A stretch of DNA of 64,000 bases. Source: Bacteroidales bacterium. Lineage in GTDB: Bacteria > Bacteroidota > Bacteroidia > Bacteroidales > Paludibacteraceae. Where the stretch lies: NCBI GenBank assembly GCA_900769555.1, contig CAAGHA010000067.1, positions 13,811 through 77,810 on the forward strand, given 5' to 3'. The position numbers and the translations under genes were made by a program. The notes beneath the pieces were generated by a model. The model was not told the DNA's origin and did not search any database. It was given only the letters and a program-made list of their open reading frames with translations. The first letter of the stretch is position 1, and the number at the start of each line of letters is the position of its first letter. Below, one piece after another: positions 44,977 to 53,588 of this stretch.

Positions 44977-46437
44977 ATGAGACAAATAATTTACATACTG
45001 GCAATAGCATTAATTCCAATGGTAACATTTGCAAGAAAAAAAAACAAAGATATTCCTATTGATAGCACAACTATTCAACTGAATATTAATTCTGACACTA
45101 CAATAAATGCAAGTGATTCTATTATTCTGGATGAAATCGAACGTCCGGATGAGGTTTATATTGAAAAGATTTTCACCCCTCAAACATCAACTCTTCACAT
45201 TCCGATAAATATCAATGTACCTTTATTGGAAGAGAAGATAAATCAACACTTTAAAGATCTTATATACGAAGACAATAACATTAACGATGATAGTTTGATG
45301 GTTAAAGCATGGAAAGAGAGAGATTTTAAAGTTTCCTATATCAACAACGTGCTTAACTACGAAATCCCTGTTAAAATTTGGGTCAAAAAAAGGTTTAAGC
45401 TAGGATTTACACATACAGATCAAGAAATAGAAGGAAGCGTCCATTTGAAATTTTCAACAACGATCAACTTTTCTAAAAATTGGGAAATTATCACTCATAC
45501 CAGCATAACAGATTATGAATGGATAAACAATCCCGTTTTAAAATTTGGCTTTGTATCTATTCCGATTAAAGGGATTGTTGATGTATTGATTAAAAACAAT
45601 AAAGATTTCATTCAAAACACCATTGACAAAACCATTAGGGAAACCCTTCCTATCAACGATTACATCACCACAATTTGGGAAAAAGTGCAAGACCCTATTC
45701 CATTATCGTTTGAAGGAATGAACGCATGGATAAAAGCAACACCACAAGCCCTCTATTCTACTCCGATTTTGGGAGATAAAGGAAATATATCAACCACCAT
45801 AGGAATCAAATGTTTGATGGAGTTATATATGGGAAAATCTCCTGAAGTAAAGGAAAAACAGCAGTCTTTGCCACAATTAAAAATGTATAGTGCAACCGAT
45901 GAAAGTTTCAATATCAATATTTTGGCAGATATTCCGTACGAAGTGATTGATACAATTGCTAAATCCACTTTATTGGGAGACACTTTAGAAGCCGGAAAAA
46001 AATCGGTTGTAATAGATAGTTTGGAGATATTTGGGCAAAATGAAAAGATTGTAATTGGTGTGGGAGTAAAAGGATTTATCAATGGAATGGTTTATTTACA
46101 AGGAACTCCATACTATGAACCTAACACCTCATCAATCCGATTAAAAGATGTTGAGTATGAATTAGATACAAGAAACATCTTTGCCAATTTAGCAAATCTT
46201 TTCTACAAAAAAGGGTTAACTCGAATGATTGAAGAGAATTTGGTTATTCCAATTGAAGAGTACCTGAACTTAGCGAAAGAGATGGGCAGTTCCGAATTGT
46301 TTGATATGGAGTTAATGGAAAATGTTAAGATGAATGGTATTTTAAATAAAATCAACATTACTGAAATTTTCCCTACTTCCAAAGGTTTAAAAGCCAGTAT
46401 ATTCTTTACAGGTAAAATCAAAATAAGAGTAGAATAA
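44977..46437 (+). CDS. DUF4403 family exported protein
   Basis: A 486-residue protein with an N-terminal signal peptide (cleavage near FARKK, residue 19-20) and long beta-rich, repeat-like regions. The DUF4403 family is exported and has no known function. Visible features are HIPININVPLL near residue 72, VKIWVKKRFKLGF near 130 and PIEEYLNLAKEMG near 427. The lipobox cysteine is absent, so it is likely a soluble periplasmic or outer-membrane-associated protein. It is transcribed alone; two hairpins follow. Confidence 0.75.
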   Translation: MRQIIYILAIALIPMVTFARKKNKDIPIDSTTIQLNINSDTTINASDSIILDEIERPDEVYIEKIFTPQTSTLHIPININVPLLEEKINQHFKDLIYEDNNINDDSLMVKAWKERDFKVSYINNVLNYEIPVKIWVKKRFKLGFTHTDQEIEGSVHLKFSTTINFSKNWEIITHTSITDYEWINNPVLKFGFVSIPIKGIVDVLIKNNKDFIQNTIDKTIRETLPINDYITTIWEKVQDPIPLSFEGMNAWIKATPQALYSTPILGDKGNISTTIGIKCLMELYMGKSPEVKEKQQSLPQLKMYSATDESFNINILADIPYEVIDTIAKSTLLGDTLEAGKKSVVIDSLEIFGQNEKIVIGVGVKGFINGMVYLQGTPYYEPNTSSIRLKDVEYELDTRNIFANLANLFYKKGLTRMIEENLVIPIEEYLNLAKEMGSSELFDMELMENVKMNGILNKINITEIFPTSKGLKASIFFTGKIKIRVE

Positions 46438-46870
46438 GGCTAAAAAAATCATTGGGGAAATATCATCCCCAAAATTTTACCCATCATGCACATTAACAAT
46501 TAGTTGGTTGACTAGCACAAAATAAGCGTTACAAAATTAACGCTTATTTTGTTATTAGATTGCACCTTTTTCTCAAATACAATACATAAGCAGCTTTAAC
46601 AAATAAAAATTAATACCGATAAAATCAACACCTAAGACTGCAAATTTGTCTCTATCTGACAATTTTTCAGTCTGATTTATTTAACTATTGTTAATTAGAA
46701 AGTTTCTATTGTTAAATCCCTCTAAATAATCAAACAAAATATCCAATTGCATAAAATTTGTGCGTTAATTAGAGATAGAAATTAAAATATAATAAAAAGA
46801 GTATTAACTACAAGTTGTCCAAATTTTCCTTCCAAGGTAAAAATGAATCAACTTCTAAAACAAGAATAAT
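46438..46870. other. Intergenic region between the DUF4403 gene and htrA
   Basis: About 430 bp with no coding frame. It contains a weak hairpin at 46452-46472 and a strong terminator at 46517-46556. The rest, up to the htrA start, is AT-rich with no clear promoter box. Confidence 0.5.
46517..46556 (+). terminator. Terminator after the DUF4403 gene
   Basis: A perfect 15-bp inverted repeat (ACAAAATAAGCGTTA at 46517-46531, TAACGCTTATTTTGT at 46538-46552) with a 6-nt loop. The 3' arm is T-rich and continues into TATT. A second, weaker hairpin, TTGGGGA / TCCCCAA (46452-46472), precedes it. Confidence 0.7.
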
Positions 46871-48325
46871 ATGAAACATTGGAAATTTTTAGTTGCCGGA
46901 CTATCGGTAGTTGGAGTAAGCGCAGGTGTTTCTTACTATTGCGCAAAAAATGTTGCGCCAACAGAGCGAGTAATAATAGAGAAAGAGCTTCCCATAAGAA
47001 ATGTTGGATTAGGAAATGGAGCTACAAATATTGATTTCACAGAAGCAGCGGACAAAACCGTAAATGCAGTAGTACACGTTATGACAACCTACGAGGTAAA
47101 ACAAAGTGCCATTAATGATCCATTCTTGCAATATTTCTTTGGAGATAGAGGATTTCAACAAGCTCCACAACAAAAACAAGCATCCGGTTCGGGAGTAATT
47201 CTATCCCAAGACGGATACATTGTTACAAATAACCATGTAGTAGAAGGGTCAGACGAAATTAGTGTCGTTCTCAATGATAAACGTCAATTTAAAGCAACGT
47301 TGGTTGGTACAGACCCATCAACCGACCTTGCGTTACTGAAAGTAGAAGCAGAAAATTTACCAACCATTCCAATCGGCAATTCAGACGAATTACGAGTAGG
47401 CGAATGGGTATTAGCAGTAGGAAATCCATTTAATTTGACATCGACAGTAACAGCAGGAATTGTCAGTGCCAAAGCCAGAAACATCAATATTCTTACAGCA
47501 GATATGAAGATAGAATCCTTTATACAGACCGATGCAGCAGTTAATCCGGGAAATAGTGGTGGTGCATTGGTAAATATCCAAGGAGAATTGGTGGGTATCA
47601 ATGCTGCGATAGCCTCAAAAACAGGCTCTTATTCAGGATACTCTTTTGCCATTCCAACAACCATAATGAGCAAAGTTGTTGCCGATTTAAAAGAATTTGG
47701 AACTGTACAACGAGCATTATTAGGAATTCAGATTCAAGATATCACAGCAGAATTTGCCAAAGAGAAAAATTTAAAAGTCTTAGAAGGAGCCTATGTTGCT
47801 GAAGTCGGAGAAAGCAGCGCTGCAAACGATGCCGGCATAAAGAAAGGAGACATTATCGTAAAAGTCGAAAATCATAAAATCAAATCTGTTTCAGAATTAC
47901 AAGAACAGATCAGTCAATACAGACCTGGAGATAAAGCTAAAATAGAAGTTTTACGAGGAGATGAAAACATAAGTTTTGAAGTATTATTAAAAAACAAAGA
48001 TGGAAATACCGAGGTGGTAAAAAATGTAGATCCTGAATTATTGGGAGCAACATTGACTCCATTATCAGAAAAGGAGAAAAAGAATTACCAACTAAAAAAT
48101 GGTTTGGTTGTATCTAAAATAAAAAGAGGTGGAAAATTCAATCAGGCAGGTATTCCGGAAGGTTACATAATCGTTCGTATTAACAATCAAGATGTTAATA
48201 CGCTATCGGATGTTGAAAATATTATTAAAAGATTGAAAGGAAACCCACATGATCAGGCACTATTCATTTCCGGTATATTGCCGAATGGTAAAGTTGTTTA
48301 CTATGCTGTAGATATGAGTAAATAA
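46871..48325 (+). CDS. degP: Periplasmic serine protease/chaperone, HtrA (DegP) family
   Basis: A 484-residue protein. A hydrophobic N-terminal segment (residues 5-25) acts as a signal or anchor. The trypsin-like domain has the triad His in NNHVV (near 122), Asp in STDLALL (near 151) and Ser in NPGNSGGAL (near 229). Two PDZ domains follow (about 275-375 and 385-480). It degrades or refolds misfolded envelope proteins. It is monocistronic, followed by a 13-bp hairpin, and precedes rpoD. Confidence 0.95.
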   Translation: MKHWKFLVAGLSVVGVSAGVSYYCAKNVAPTERVIIEKELPIRNVGLGNGATNIDFTEAADKTVNAVVHVMTTYEVKQSAINDPFLQYFFGDRGFQQAPQQKQASGSGVILSQDGYIVTNNHVVEGSDEISVVLNDKRQFKATLVGTDPSTDLALLKVEAENLPTIPIGNSDELRVGEWVLAVGNPFNLTSTVTAGIVSAKARNINILTADMKIESFIQTDAAVNPGNSGGALVNIQGELVGINAAIASKTGSYSGYSFAIPTTIMSKVVADLKEFGTVQRALLGIQIQDITAEFAKEKNLKVLEGAYVAEVGESSAANDAGIKKGDIIVKVENHKIKSVSELQEQISQYRPGDKAKIEVLRGDENISFEVLLKNKDGNTEVVKNVDPELLGATLTPLSEKEKKNYQLKNGLVVSKIKRGGKFNQAGIPEGYIIVRINNQDVNTLSDVENIIKRLKGNPHDQALFISGILPNGKVVYYAVDMSK

Positions 48326-48348
48326 TCCTTTCAACAGTACCAAATTGT

Positions 48349-48393
48349 ATCGCACATCAGAATGTTTCAATAAAACTCTGATGTGTGATACTT
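48349..48393 (+). terminator. Terminator after degP
   Basis: An inverted repeat with CACATCAGA (48353-48361) facing TCTGATGTG (48377-48385) extends outward to 13 bp with one G-T pair, followed by ACTTTAAA. The T-run is short, so termination efficiency is uncertain. Confidence 0.6.
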
Positions 48394-48487
48394 TAAAATA
48401 AATCAACTAATTATTTAACAAACAATAACTTACAATAGATTAAATATTTTTTACCCAAATTAACGAACAAAATAAGAAAAAAATTAT

Positions 48488-48495
48488 TATATTTG
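48488..48495 (+). promoter_or_regulatory. -7 promoter box for rpoD (TATATTTG)
   Basis: An exact TAnnTTTG match 22 bp before the rpoD ATG; the leader would be about 17 nt. The -33 element is not clear. Confidence 0.45.
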
Positions 48496-48517
48496 CGGTT
48501 CAAAATTTTAGTTAACG

Positions 48518-49378
48518 ATGAGACAGCTAAAAATCACAAAATCAATCACAAACAGAGAGAGTGCTTCTCTTGATAAATATCTACAAGAGATAGGTAGAGA
48601 AGACTTGATTACTGTTGAAGAGGAGGTAGAATTGGCTCAACGAATCAAGAATGGAGATCGTAAGGCTTTGGAAAAATTAACAAGAGCGAATCTTCGTTTT
48701 GTTGTATCAGTTGCAAAACAATACCAAAACCAAGGGTTAAGTTTACCGGATTTAATCAACGAGGGAAATTTGGGTCTTATAAAAGCAGCCGAAAAATTTG
48801 ATGAAACAAGAGGATTTAAATTTATCTCTTATGCAGTTTGGTGGATTCGTCAATCTATTCTTCAAGCTCTTGCGGAGCAATCTCGTATAGTTCGTCTTCC
48901 GCTGAACCAAGTGGGATCTTTGAATAAGATTAACAAAGCTTTATCTCAATTTGAGCAAGAAAACGAGAGACGTCCTTCTGCAGAAGAAGTTTCTGAAATT
49001 TTGGAATTGCCTGCTGATAAAATTTCAGAGGCTATGAAAATTTCAGGAAGACACATCTCGGTTGATGCTCCTTTTGTAGAAGGAGAAGATAATAGTCTTT
49101 TGGATGTTTTGGTTAATGACGACTCTCCTATTGCTGATAAGAGTTTAATGAGTGAGTCTTTGTCTAAAGAGATTGATAGAGCTCTTGCAACATTAACAGA
49201 GCGTGAGAGTGAAATTATTAAAATGTTCTTTGGTATTGGTTATCAAGAGATGACTTTAGAGGAGATTGGAGGTAAATTTGGTCTAACTCGTGAACGTGTT
49301 AGACAAATTAAGGAAAAGGCCATTCGTAGATTGAAACAAAATTCAAGAAGTAAATTGTTAAAGGGATATTTAGGATAG
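48518..49378 (+). CDS. rpoD: Primary RNA polymerase sigma factor, RpoD/SigA type
   Basis: A 286-residue sigma-70 factor of the short Bacteroidetes type, lacking region 1.1. Region 2 carries [18 protein letters not shown] and [10 protein letters not shown] (about residues 85-115). Region 3 follows, and region 4.2 carries the helix-turn-helix [18 protein letters not shown] (near 245). It directs transcription from the TAnnTTTG promoters seen through this window. Its own start is only 22 bp from such a box. A terminator follows at 49407-49438. Confidence 0.95.
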   Translation: MRQLKITKSITNRESASLDKYLQEIGREDLITVEEEVELAQRIKNGDRKALEKLTRANLRFVVSVAKQYQNQGLSLPDLINEGNLGLIKAAEKFDETRGFKFISYAVWWIRQSILQALAEQSRIVRLPLNQVGSLNKINKALSQFEQENERRPSAEEVSEILELPADKISEAMKISGRHISVDAPFVEGEDNSLLDVLVNDDSPIADKSLMSESLSKEIDRALATLTERESEIIKMFFGIGYQEMTLEEIGGKFGLTRERVRQIKEKAIRRLKQNSRSKLLKGYLG

Positions 49379-49406
49379 GATAATTTTACTAAGGGTATAG
49401 TAAGAG

Positions 49407-49438
49407 GTGTCGGGATATTTTCTCGACACTTTTTTTTT
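49407..49438 (+). terminator. Rho-independent terminator of rpoD
   Basis: Stem GTGTCG (49407-49412) and CGACAC (49424-49429) is followed directly by a run of T (49430-49438). Confidence 0.8.
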
Positions 49439-49483
49439 GTCGGTCATAAATTATCTACTTTACCATAAAATATCATAAACAAT

Positions 49484-49522
49484 AAAAAAGGATACTTCCC
49501 TCTATAAAAGAAAAGTATCCTT
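49484..49522 (-). terminator. Rho-independent terminator of the hpt-adk unit
   Basis: On the minus strand AAGGATACTT (49522-49513) pairs with its inverse at 49497-49488, followed by a T-run (49489-49484). It lies 24 bp downstream of adk and faces the rpoD terminator. Confidence 0.75.
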
Positions 49523-49545
49523 AAACAAAAAAATTATGGAAAATG

Positions 49546-50121
49546 TTATTTATTCACTGCATCAATAGCATTTGAGATTGCAGCAAAAATATCTTCAATC
49601 GATCCTACACCTTGAATATCCACACAAGTTCCTTCTTTCTTATAAAAATCGATAACCGGAGTAGTCTGTTCATTATAAGTCTTAATACGTTTTGTGATAG
49701 TCTCAAGATTATCATCAGAACGTCCAGAAGTTTTTCCACGTTCCAAAAGACGTTTAATCAACTCCTCTTCATTTACTTGAATATTCAACATAACAGAAAC
49801 ATCTGTTCCTCTCTTATTCAACATAACTTTCAAAGCCTCAGCTTGAGCATAAGTACGAGGGAAACCGTCAAAAATCACACCATTTGCGCCTTCAACAGAT
49901 GCCAATTCAGCATCAAGCATATTGATAATCAACTCATCAGTAACCAATTTACCTTCATCAATAAATTGTTTTGCCACCTTACCTAACTCAGTTTGATCTG
50001 CGATTTGTTTACGCAAAATGTCTCCTGTAGAGAAGTGTTTGAAACCATACTTTGCAATAATGTTCTCACTTTGAGTTCCTTTTCCTGAACCCGGTGCTCC
50101 AAAAATAACAACGTTTGTCAT
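49546..50121 (-). CDS. adk: Adenylate kinase
   Basis: A 191-residue enzyme that interconverts ATP, ADP and AMP. The P-loop GAPGSGKGT is at residues 8-16, the AMP-binding FDGFPRT at about 84, and the LLERGKTSGRSDD motif at about 125. The LID is of the short form without the four-cysteine zinc site, in keeping with its length. It starts 56 bp after hpt on the same strand, and a clear terminator follows. Confidence 0.95.
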   Translation of the reverse strand: MTNVVIFGAPGSGKGTQSENIIAKYGFKHFSTGDILRKQIADQTELGKVAKQFIDEGKLVTDELIINMLDAELASVEGANGVIFDGFPRTYAQAEALKVMLNKRGTDVSVMLNIQVNEEELIKRLLERGKTSGRSDDNLETITKRIKTYNEQTTPVIDFYKKEGTCVDIQGVGSIEDIFAAISNAIDAVNK

Positions 50122-50177
50122 ATTCTAACATAATTGAGGGGTTATACTCCCCGATTAATATATAATTAAATTAAATT

Positions 50178-50708
50178 CTACCTTTCTTTTAAAATATACA
50201 AATCACCTAGACCTCTACCCTCTCCATCATAATCCAAACCATAACCTACAACAAAACGATTCTCGATGGCTTTTCCTATGTAGTGAACCTTTATATCACA
50301 CTCCAACTTATCCGGTTTCGTTAAAAAAGAGACAATCGAAACTGATTTAGGGTGAAATTGCTTTAAATCATTCATAAAAGCTTGCATTGTTAAACCGGTA
50401 TCGACTATATCCTCTATAATCACTACATCCCGATTCTCAACATCCTTCGGGATACCCATCTCTGACGTAACTTTTCCGGACGATTGCAAACCTTCATAAG
50501 AGGTATATTTCACAAATGCCAAATTGCTACTGAGTGATACTTTTCTTAAGAGGTCTGACGCAAACATAAACGCCCCATTCATCATTACTAAAAAATAGGG
50601 AATTCTGTCCTTGAAATCCTGATTCAACTCTGATGCAATCCGCGTTACGATTGAATCTATTTCATGGGCAGATATATATACTTCAAACTCTTTGTCTAAA
50701 ACTCGCAT
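50178..50708 (-). CDS. hpt: Hypoxanthine phosphoribosyltransferase
   Basis: A 176-residue purine salvage enzyme that converts hypoxanthine (and guanine) with PRPP to IMP (GMP). The PRPP-binding motif VVIIEDIVDTGLTM is at about residues 95-108. It also has FVKYTSYEGLQSSG near 65 and ENRFVVGYGLDYDGEGR near the C-terminus. It has a well-formed promoter at 50729-50759 and is upstream of adk, a functional pairing in nucleotide metabolism. Confidence 0.95.
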   Translation of the reverse strand: MRVLDKEFEVYISAHEIDSIVTRIASELNQDFKDRIPYFLVMMNGAFMFASDLLRKVSLSSNLAFVKYTSYEGLQSSGKVTSEMGIPKDVENRDVVIIEDIVDTGLTMQAFMNDLKQFHPKSVSIVSFLTKPDKLECDIKVHYIGKAIENRFVVGYGLDYDGEGRGLGDLYILKER

Positions 50709-50728
50709 ATCTCTACTGATTGACAGAA

Positions 50729-50759
50729 CAAAGGTACTCGTTTTTTATTGTTTCCACAA
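50729..50759 (-). promoter_or_regulatory. Promoter of hpt-adk (-33 TTG, 20 bp, -7 TACCTTTG)
   Basis: On the minus strand TTG (50759-50757), 20 bp, then TACCTTTG (50736-50729). Both elements and spacing match the Bacteroidetes primary promoter. The hpt leader is about 15-20 nt. Confidence 0.65.
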
Positions 50760-50779
50760 ATCTTTCTTTACTTGTTTTT

Positions 50780-50802
50780 TAGAAGCTGTTTAAATTTTAT
50801 TG
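50780..50802. repeat. R2 terminal fragment
   Basis: A short sequence TAGAAGCTGTTTAAATTTTA matches the terminus of the R2 elements at 35.1 and 63.4 kb. The rest of the element is not recognisable here. It lies upstream of the hpt promoter. Confidence 0.4.
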
Positions 50803-50872
50803 TACTTTCCTAAGTTACAAATAAGCTATTATTCCCAAAATTCACAAGAAACAAATAATACAACAAAATTCA

Positions 50873-51745
50873 TCATTCATCATTCAGCAATCCTAACTCC
50901 TCACTCCCGCTACTCAAAACATAGCGATGTAAAAATTCAGATATTAATTTATCCTCCAAACACATAGAAATATAGGAAACTTCATGTCCATAATTAGGAT
51001 AAAAACAGTAGATATACTCCGAATTATTTTCCTTAAACTTCTCCACCAAGGAGTTAGAACCATAAAAGCCATCGCTAAACAATTCAATCGAATCAGGCGT
51101 AACAATTCTGTCTCTACCACCATGAAATAACAAAGTTGGAGCAGATTGTTCCATTGAATCCCAATCGGCACAAAGAAGATACAAACCACCGGAAAAAGAG
51201 ATAACACAAGCAAACTCAAAATCATCCGGACTGTTACTAAACTCGTTGCAATTGTTTCGTAATATATAATCAGCCTCCAGGGCAATAATTGCGCCTGCAC
51301 TAGAACCTGACACCATTAACTTCGAGCAATCAATCTGCAAATAATCTGCAGTTTCTAGCAAATATAAGATTGCATCAAAAAGATCTTCAACACCCATTTT
51401 AATTGAGTTTTCAAAAGCATCCGGATAACGCCATGGCTCATTTTGTACCCCAACCATTCCCAAACGATAGTCAATAGCCACCACAACTACACCTTCCGAA
51501 ATTAGATGCTCAAAATAATCTAAATAACGAGCATCCCTTTTGTCTCCGACCATAAATCCACCTCCGAATAGAAACAACATACAAGGAGACTTTTCAACCA
51601 CATCAACCCTTCGATAAATATCCATACACAAAACACAATCACCTTTTTGCGAATAACAATGATTACTTCGCTCATACAATAACGAGTCACCAAACACAGG
51701 CAAAAATGATAACAAGAAAAAAAACAGAATTAGATTTATTTTCAT
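50873..51745 (-). CDS. Exported alpha/beta hydrolase (esterase-like)
   Basis: A 290-residue alpha/beta hydrolase with an N-terminal signal peptide (to about FGDSL). The oxyanion sequence FLFGGGFMVG (near residue 55) resembles the HGGG motif of the hormone-sensitive lipase group with Phe in place of His. The nucleophile is in SGSSAGA (near 148). The acid is in HGGRDRIV (near 214) and the base His in NYGHEVS (near 255). It is probably a carboxylesterase or carbohydrate esterase; the substrate is unknown. It stands alone downstream of the META lipoprotein gene. Confidence 0.8.
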   Translation of the reverse strand: MKINLILFFFLLSFLPVFGDSLLYERSNHCYSQKGDCVLCMDIYRRVDVVEKSPCMLFLFGGGFMVGDKRDARYLDYFEHLISEGVVVVAIDYRLGMVGVQNEPWRYPDAFENSIKMGVEDLFDAILYLLETADYLQIDCSKLMVSGSSAGAIIALEADYILRNNCNEFSNSPDDFEFACVISFSGGLYLLCADWDSMEQSAPTLLFHGGRDRIVTPDSIELFSDGFYGSNSLVEKFKENNSEYIYCFYPNYGHEVSYISMCLEDKLISEFLHRYVLSSGSEELGLLNDE

Positions 51746-51869
51746 AGAAATAATAGTTAAAGAGGAATTTAAGGCATAGTTAATAATAAAAAATATGGGA
51801 ACATAGCCATTTGCTACATTCCCATTATAATAGTTACGTATTTAAATACAACACGTACGTCTATCTATA

Positions 51870-52385
51870 TTACTCAGCTTTTTTAGGAGTTTGCTTTAAG
51901 GTCATCAAATCAGCTCCATCCTTACCTTTAAAAGAAAGAGTTGGAATTGAATCCTCTATTGTCAAATTATACTCAGCAATTAAAGGTAAAACTTCCAAAA
52001 ACACTTGTTCTACTTGTAAATCAGGACAAGCCATCATTGTCACTTGCAAAGGAGTAATAGTGATTGCATTAGCAGAAACAGAATCGATAGCGTAAGTCGC
52101 ATTAAAAATATTGCAACCGGCATTTCCACCAATTGAGGATTGAATAGTATCAAACCACATCACAGGCCCATACTCTTGAGTAACAACCTCATTTCCTTTT
52201 AACGTTGAAACTTTCCATTCATAACCATCTGTTGATAATGGAATAACTACCTCTTCTTCAATTTCAACGGCATCACTTCCACAAGCTGATCCGGAAGTTG
52301 AAGCAGCATCACCTCCACAAGAAACCATAAAGGCACTAGCACAAACAGTTAATACTGCAAAAATTTTCTTAAAGTTCTTCTTCAT
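51870..52385 (-). CDS. META/HslJ-domain lipoprotein
   Basis: A 171-residue lipoprotein. The lipobox ends in FMVSC at residue 23, followed by a low-complexity linker. The C-terminal domain shows the META/HslJ pattern: YEWKVSTLKGNEV, the GGNAGCNIFNATY segment near residue 90 and ITITPLQVTMMACPDLQVE near 112-130. Such domains occur in envelope stress proteins. No stress regulator is adjacent. It lies between terC and the esterase gene on the same strand, with gaps of more than 120 bp, so it probably has its own promoter. Confidence 0.8.
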   Translation of the reverse strand: MKKNFKKIFAVLTVCASAFMVSCGGDAASTSGSACGSDAVEIEEEVVIPLSTDGYEWKVSTLKGNEVVTQEYGPVMWFDTIQSSIGGNAGCNIFNATYAIDSVSANAITITPLQVTMMACPDLQVEQVFLEVLPLIAEYNLTIEDSIPTLSFKGKDGADLMTLKQTPKKAE

Positions 52386-52517
52386 AATTTTATTACTAAT
52401 TAATTACATAATTTTACTTTTAATACTTACCCATTAAAGCTACACCTAAAAAAGTAAACAAATTCTAAATAAACTTTAGGTAAATATACAAAATAACAAA
52501 TGATAAAACAAAAAGTT

Positions 52518-53567
52518 CTATGCGTTTTCTTTTTTAATCGGAAATAATATAGAAGCAATAATACTTAAAGCAATGATACCAACGATTACCATTAAAGAAA
52601 CAGCCGTTGAAATCTCTATATGGAAGAAAGTATGCAATAACATTTTTGTTCCAATAAATACCAAAAGAATTCCCAATCCTGTCTTCAATCTACAGAACAT
52701 ATTCATCACATTGCTCAACATAAAGAACAATGAACGTAATCCTAAAATAGCAAAAATATTAGAGAAAAATACAATGTACGGATCTTGAGTAACCGAGAAG
52801 ATAGCAGGAATCGAATCTACAGCAAAAATAACATCAGAAAATTCGATTACCAAAAGCACCAAAAATAACATTGTTACATATTTTTTACCATCTTTCTTAA
52901 CAAAGAAATCATGCCCTTTGTAATCCTTCAACAAACGGAAATGCTTAGAAACAAATCGTACAACCGGGTGATTCTCTGTATCAATAGATTCCTTCTCCTT
53001 TACGAACAACATTTTTCCTCCCGAGAAGATCAATATCGCACCAAAAACAGCTAAAATCCAAGCAAATTTTTGAATCAAAGCCGCTCCTAAGAAAATAAAA
53101 ATAAAACGTAATACGATAGCTCCTAAAATACCCCAAAACAATACTCTATGATAATACTTCTCTTCGATACCAAAACTCATAAAAATCATAATCATCACAA
53201 AGATATTATCAATAGAAAGAGCCTCTTCAATCAAGTAACCGGTATAATACTCTAGAGCCAAAGCTTCACGATACATCGCCAAGTTTTCCTCTAAAGAAAC
53301 TCCCAAATCCAAAGATAAATTATGCCCATGCAACTTATTCAAAGTAACCAATTTATCCATTGAATCAATACCATGAATATACTCACCAAAAAAGTAAATA
53401 GCCACTCCAAATAGGACTGCAACAGATACCCAAACTCCTGTCCAAGTCAAAGACTCTTTAAATGTCACCACATGATCATCTTTGTGAAATACGCCTAAAT
53501 CCAATGCCAACATAAGTGACACAATTAACATAAAGCCTCCAAAAGTGATTAACTCATAAATTCCCAT
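52518..53567 (-). CDS. terC: TerC family integral membrane protein
   Basis: A 349-residue membrane protein with about nine helices and a histidine/acidic-rich loop. TerC landmarks are present: LALDLGVFHKDD near residue 23, YLIEEALSIDNIFVM near 112, and the later EFSDVIFAVDSIPAIF near 240 with conserved Asp residues. The family is linked to metal ion (Mn, Ca) efflux to exported proteins and to tellurium resistance. It begins 21 bp after the HTCS gene, so it may be in the apbE-HTCS-terC transcription unit. Confidence 0.9.
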   Translation of the reverse strand: MGIYELITFGGFMLIVSLMLALDLGVFHKDDHVVTFKESLTWTGVWVSVAVLFGVAIYFFGEYIHGIDSMDKLVTLNKLHGHNLSLDLGVSLEENLAMYREALALEYYTGYLIEEALSIDNIFVMIMIFMSFGIEEKYYHRVLFWGILGAIVLRFIFIFLGAALIQKFAWILAVFGAILIFSGGKMLFVKEKESIDTENHPVVRFVSKHFRLLKDYKGHDFFVKKDGKKYVTMLFLVLLVIEFSDVIFAVDSIPAIFSVTQDPYIVFFSNIFAILGLRSLFFMLSNVMNMFCRLKTGLGILLVFIGTKMLLHTFFHIEISTAVSLMVIVGIIALSIIASILFPIKKENA

Positions 53568-53588
53568 AATACAATTAGTGTTATTTTT

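Noticed and set aside
44803..44985. A 60-codon minus-strand open frame
   Set aside because: It overlaps R1 fragment J and the promoter of the DUF4403 gene.
46452..46472. First hairpin after the DUF4403 gene as the main terminator
   Set aside because: The stem is only 7 bp with a weak tail, and a much stronger 15-bp hairpin follows 45 bp later.
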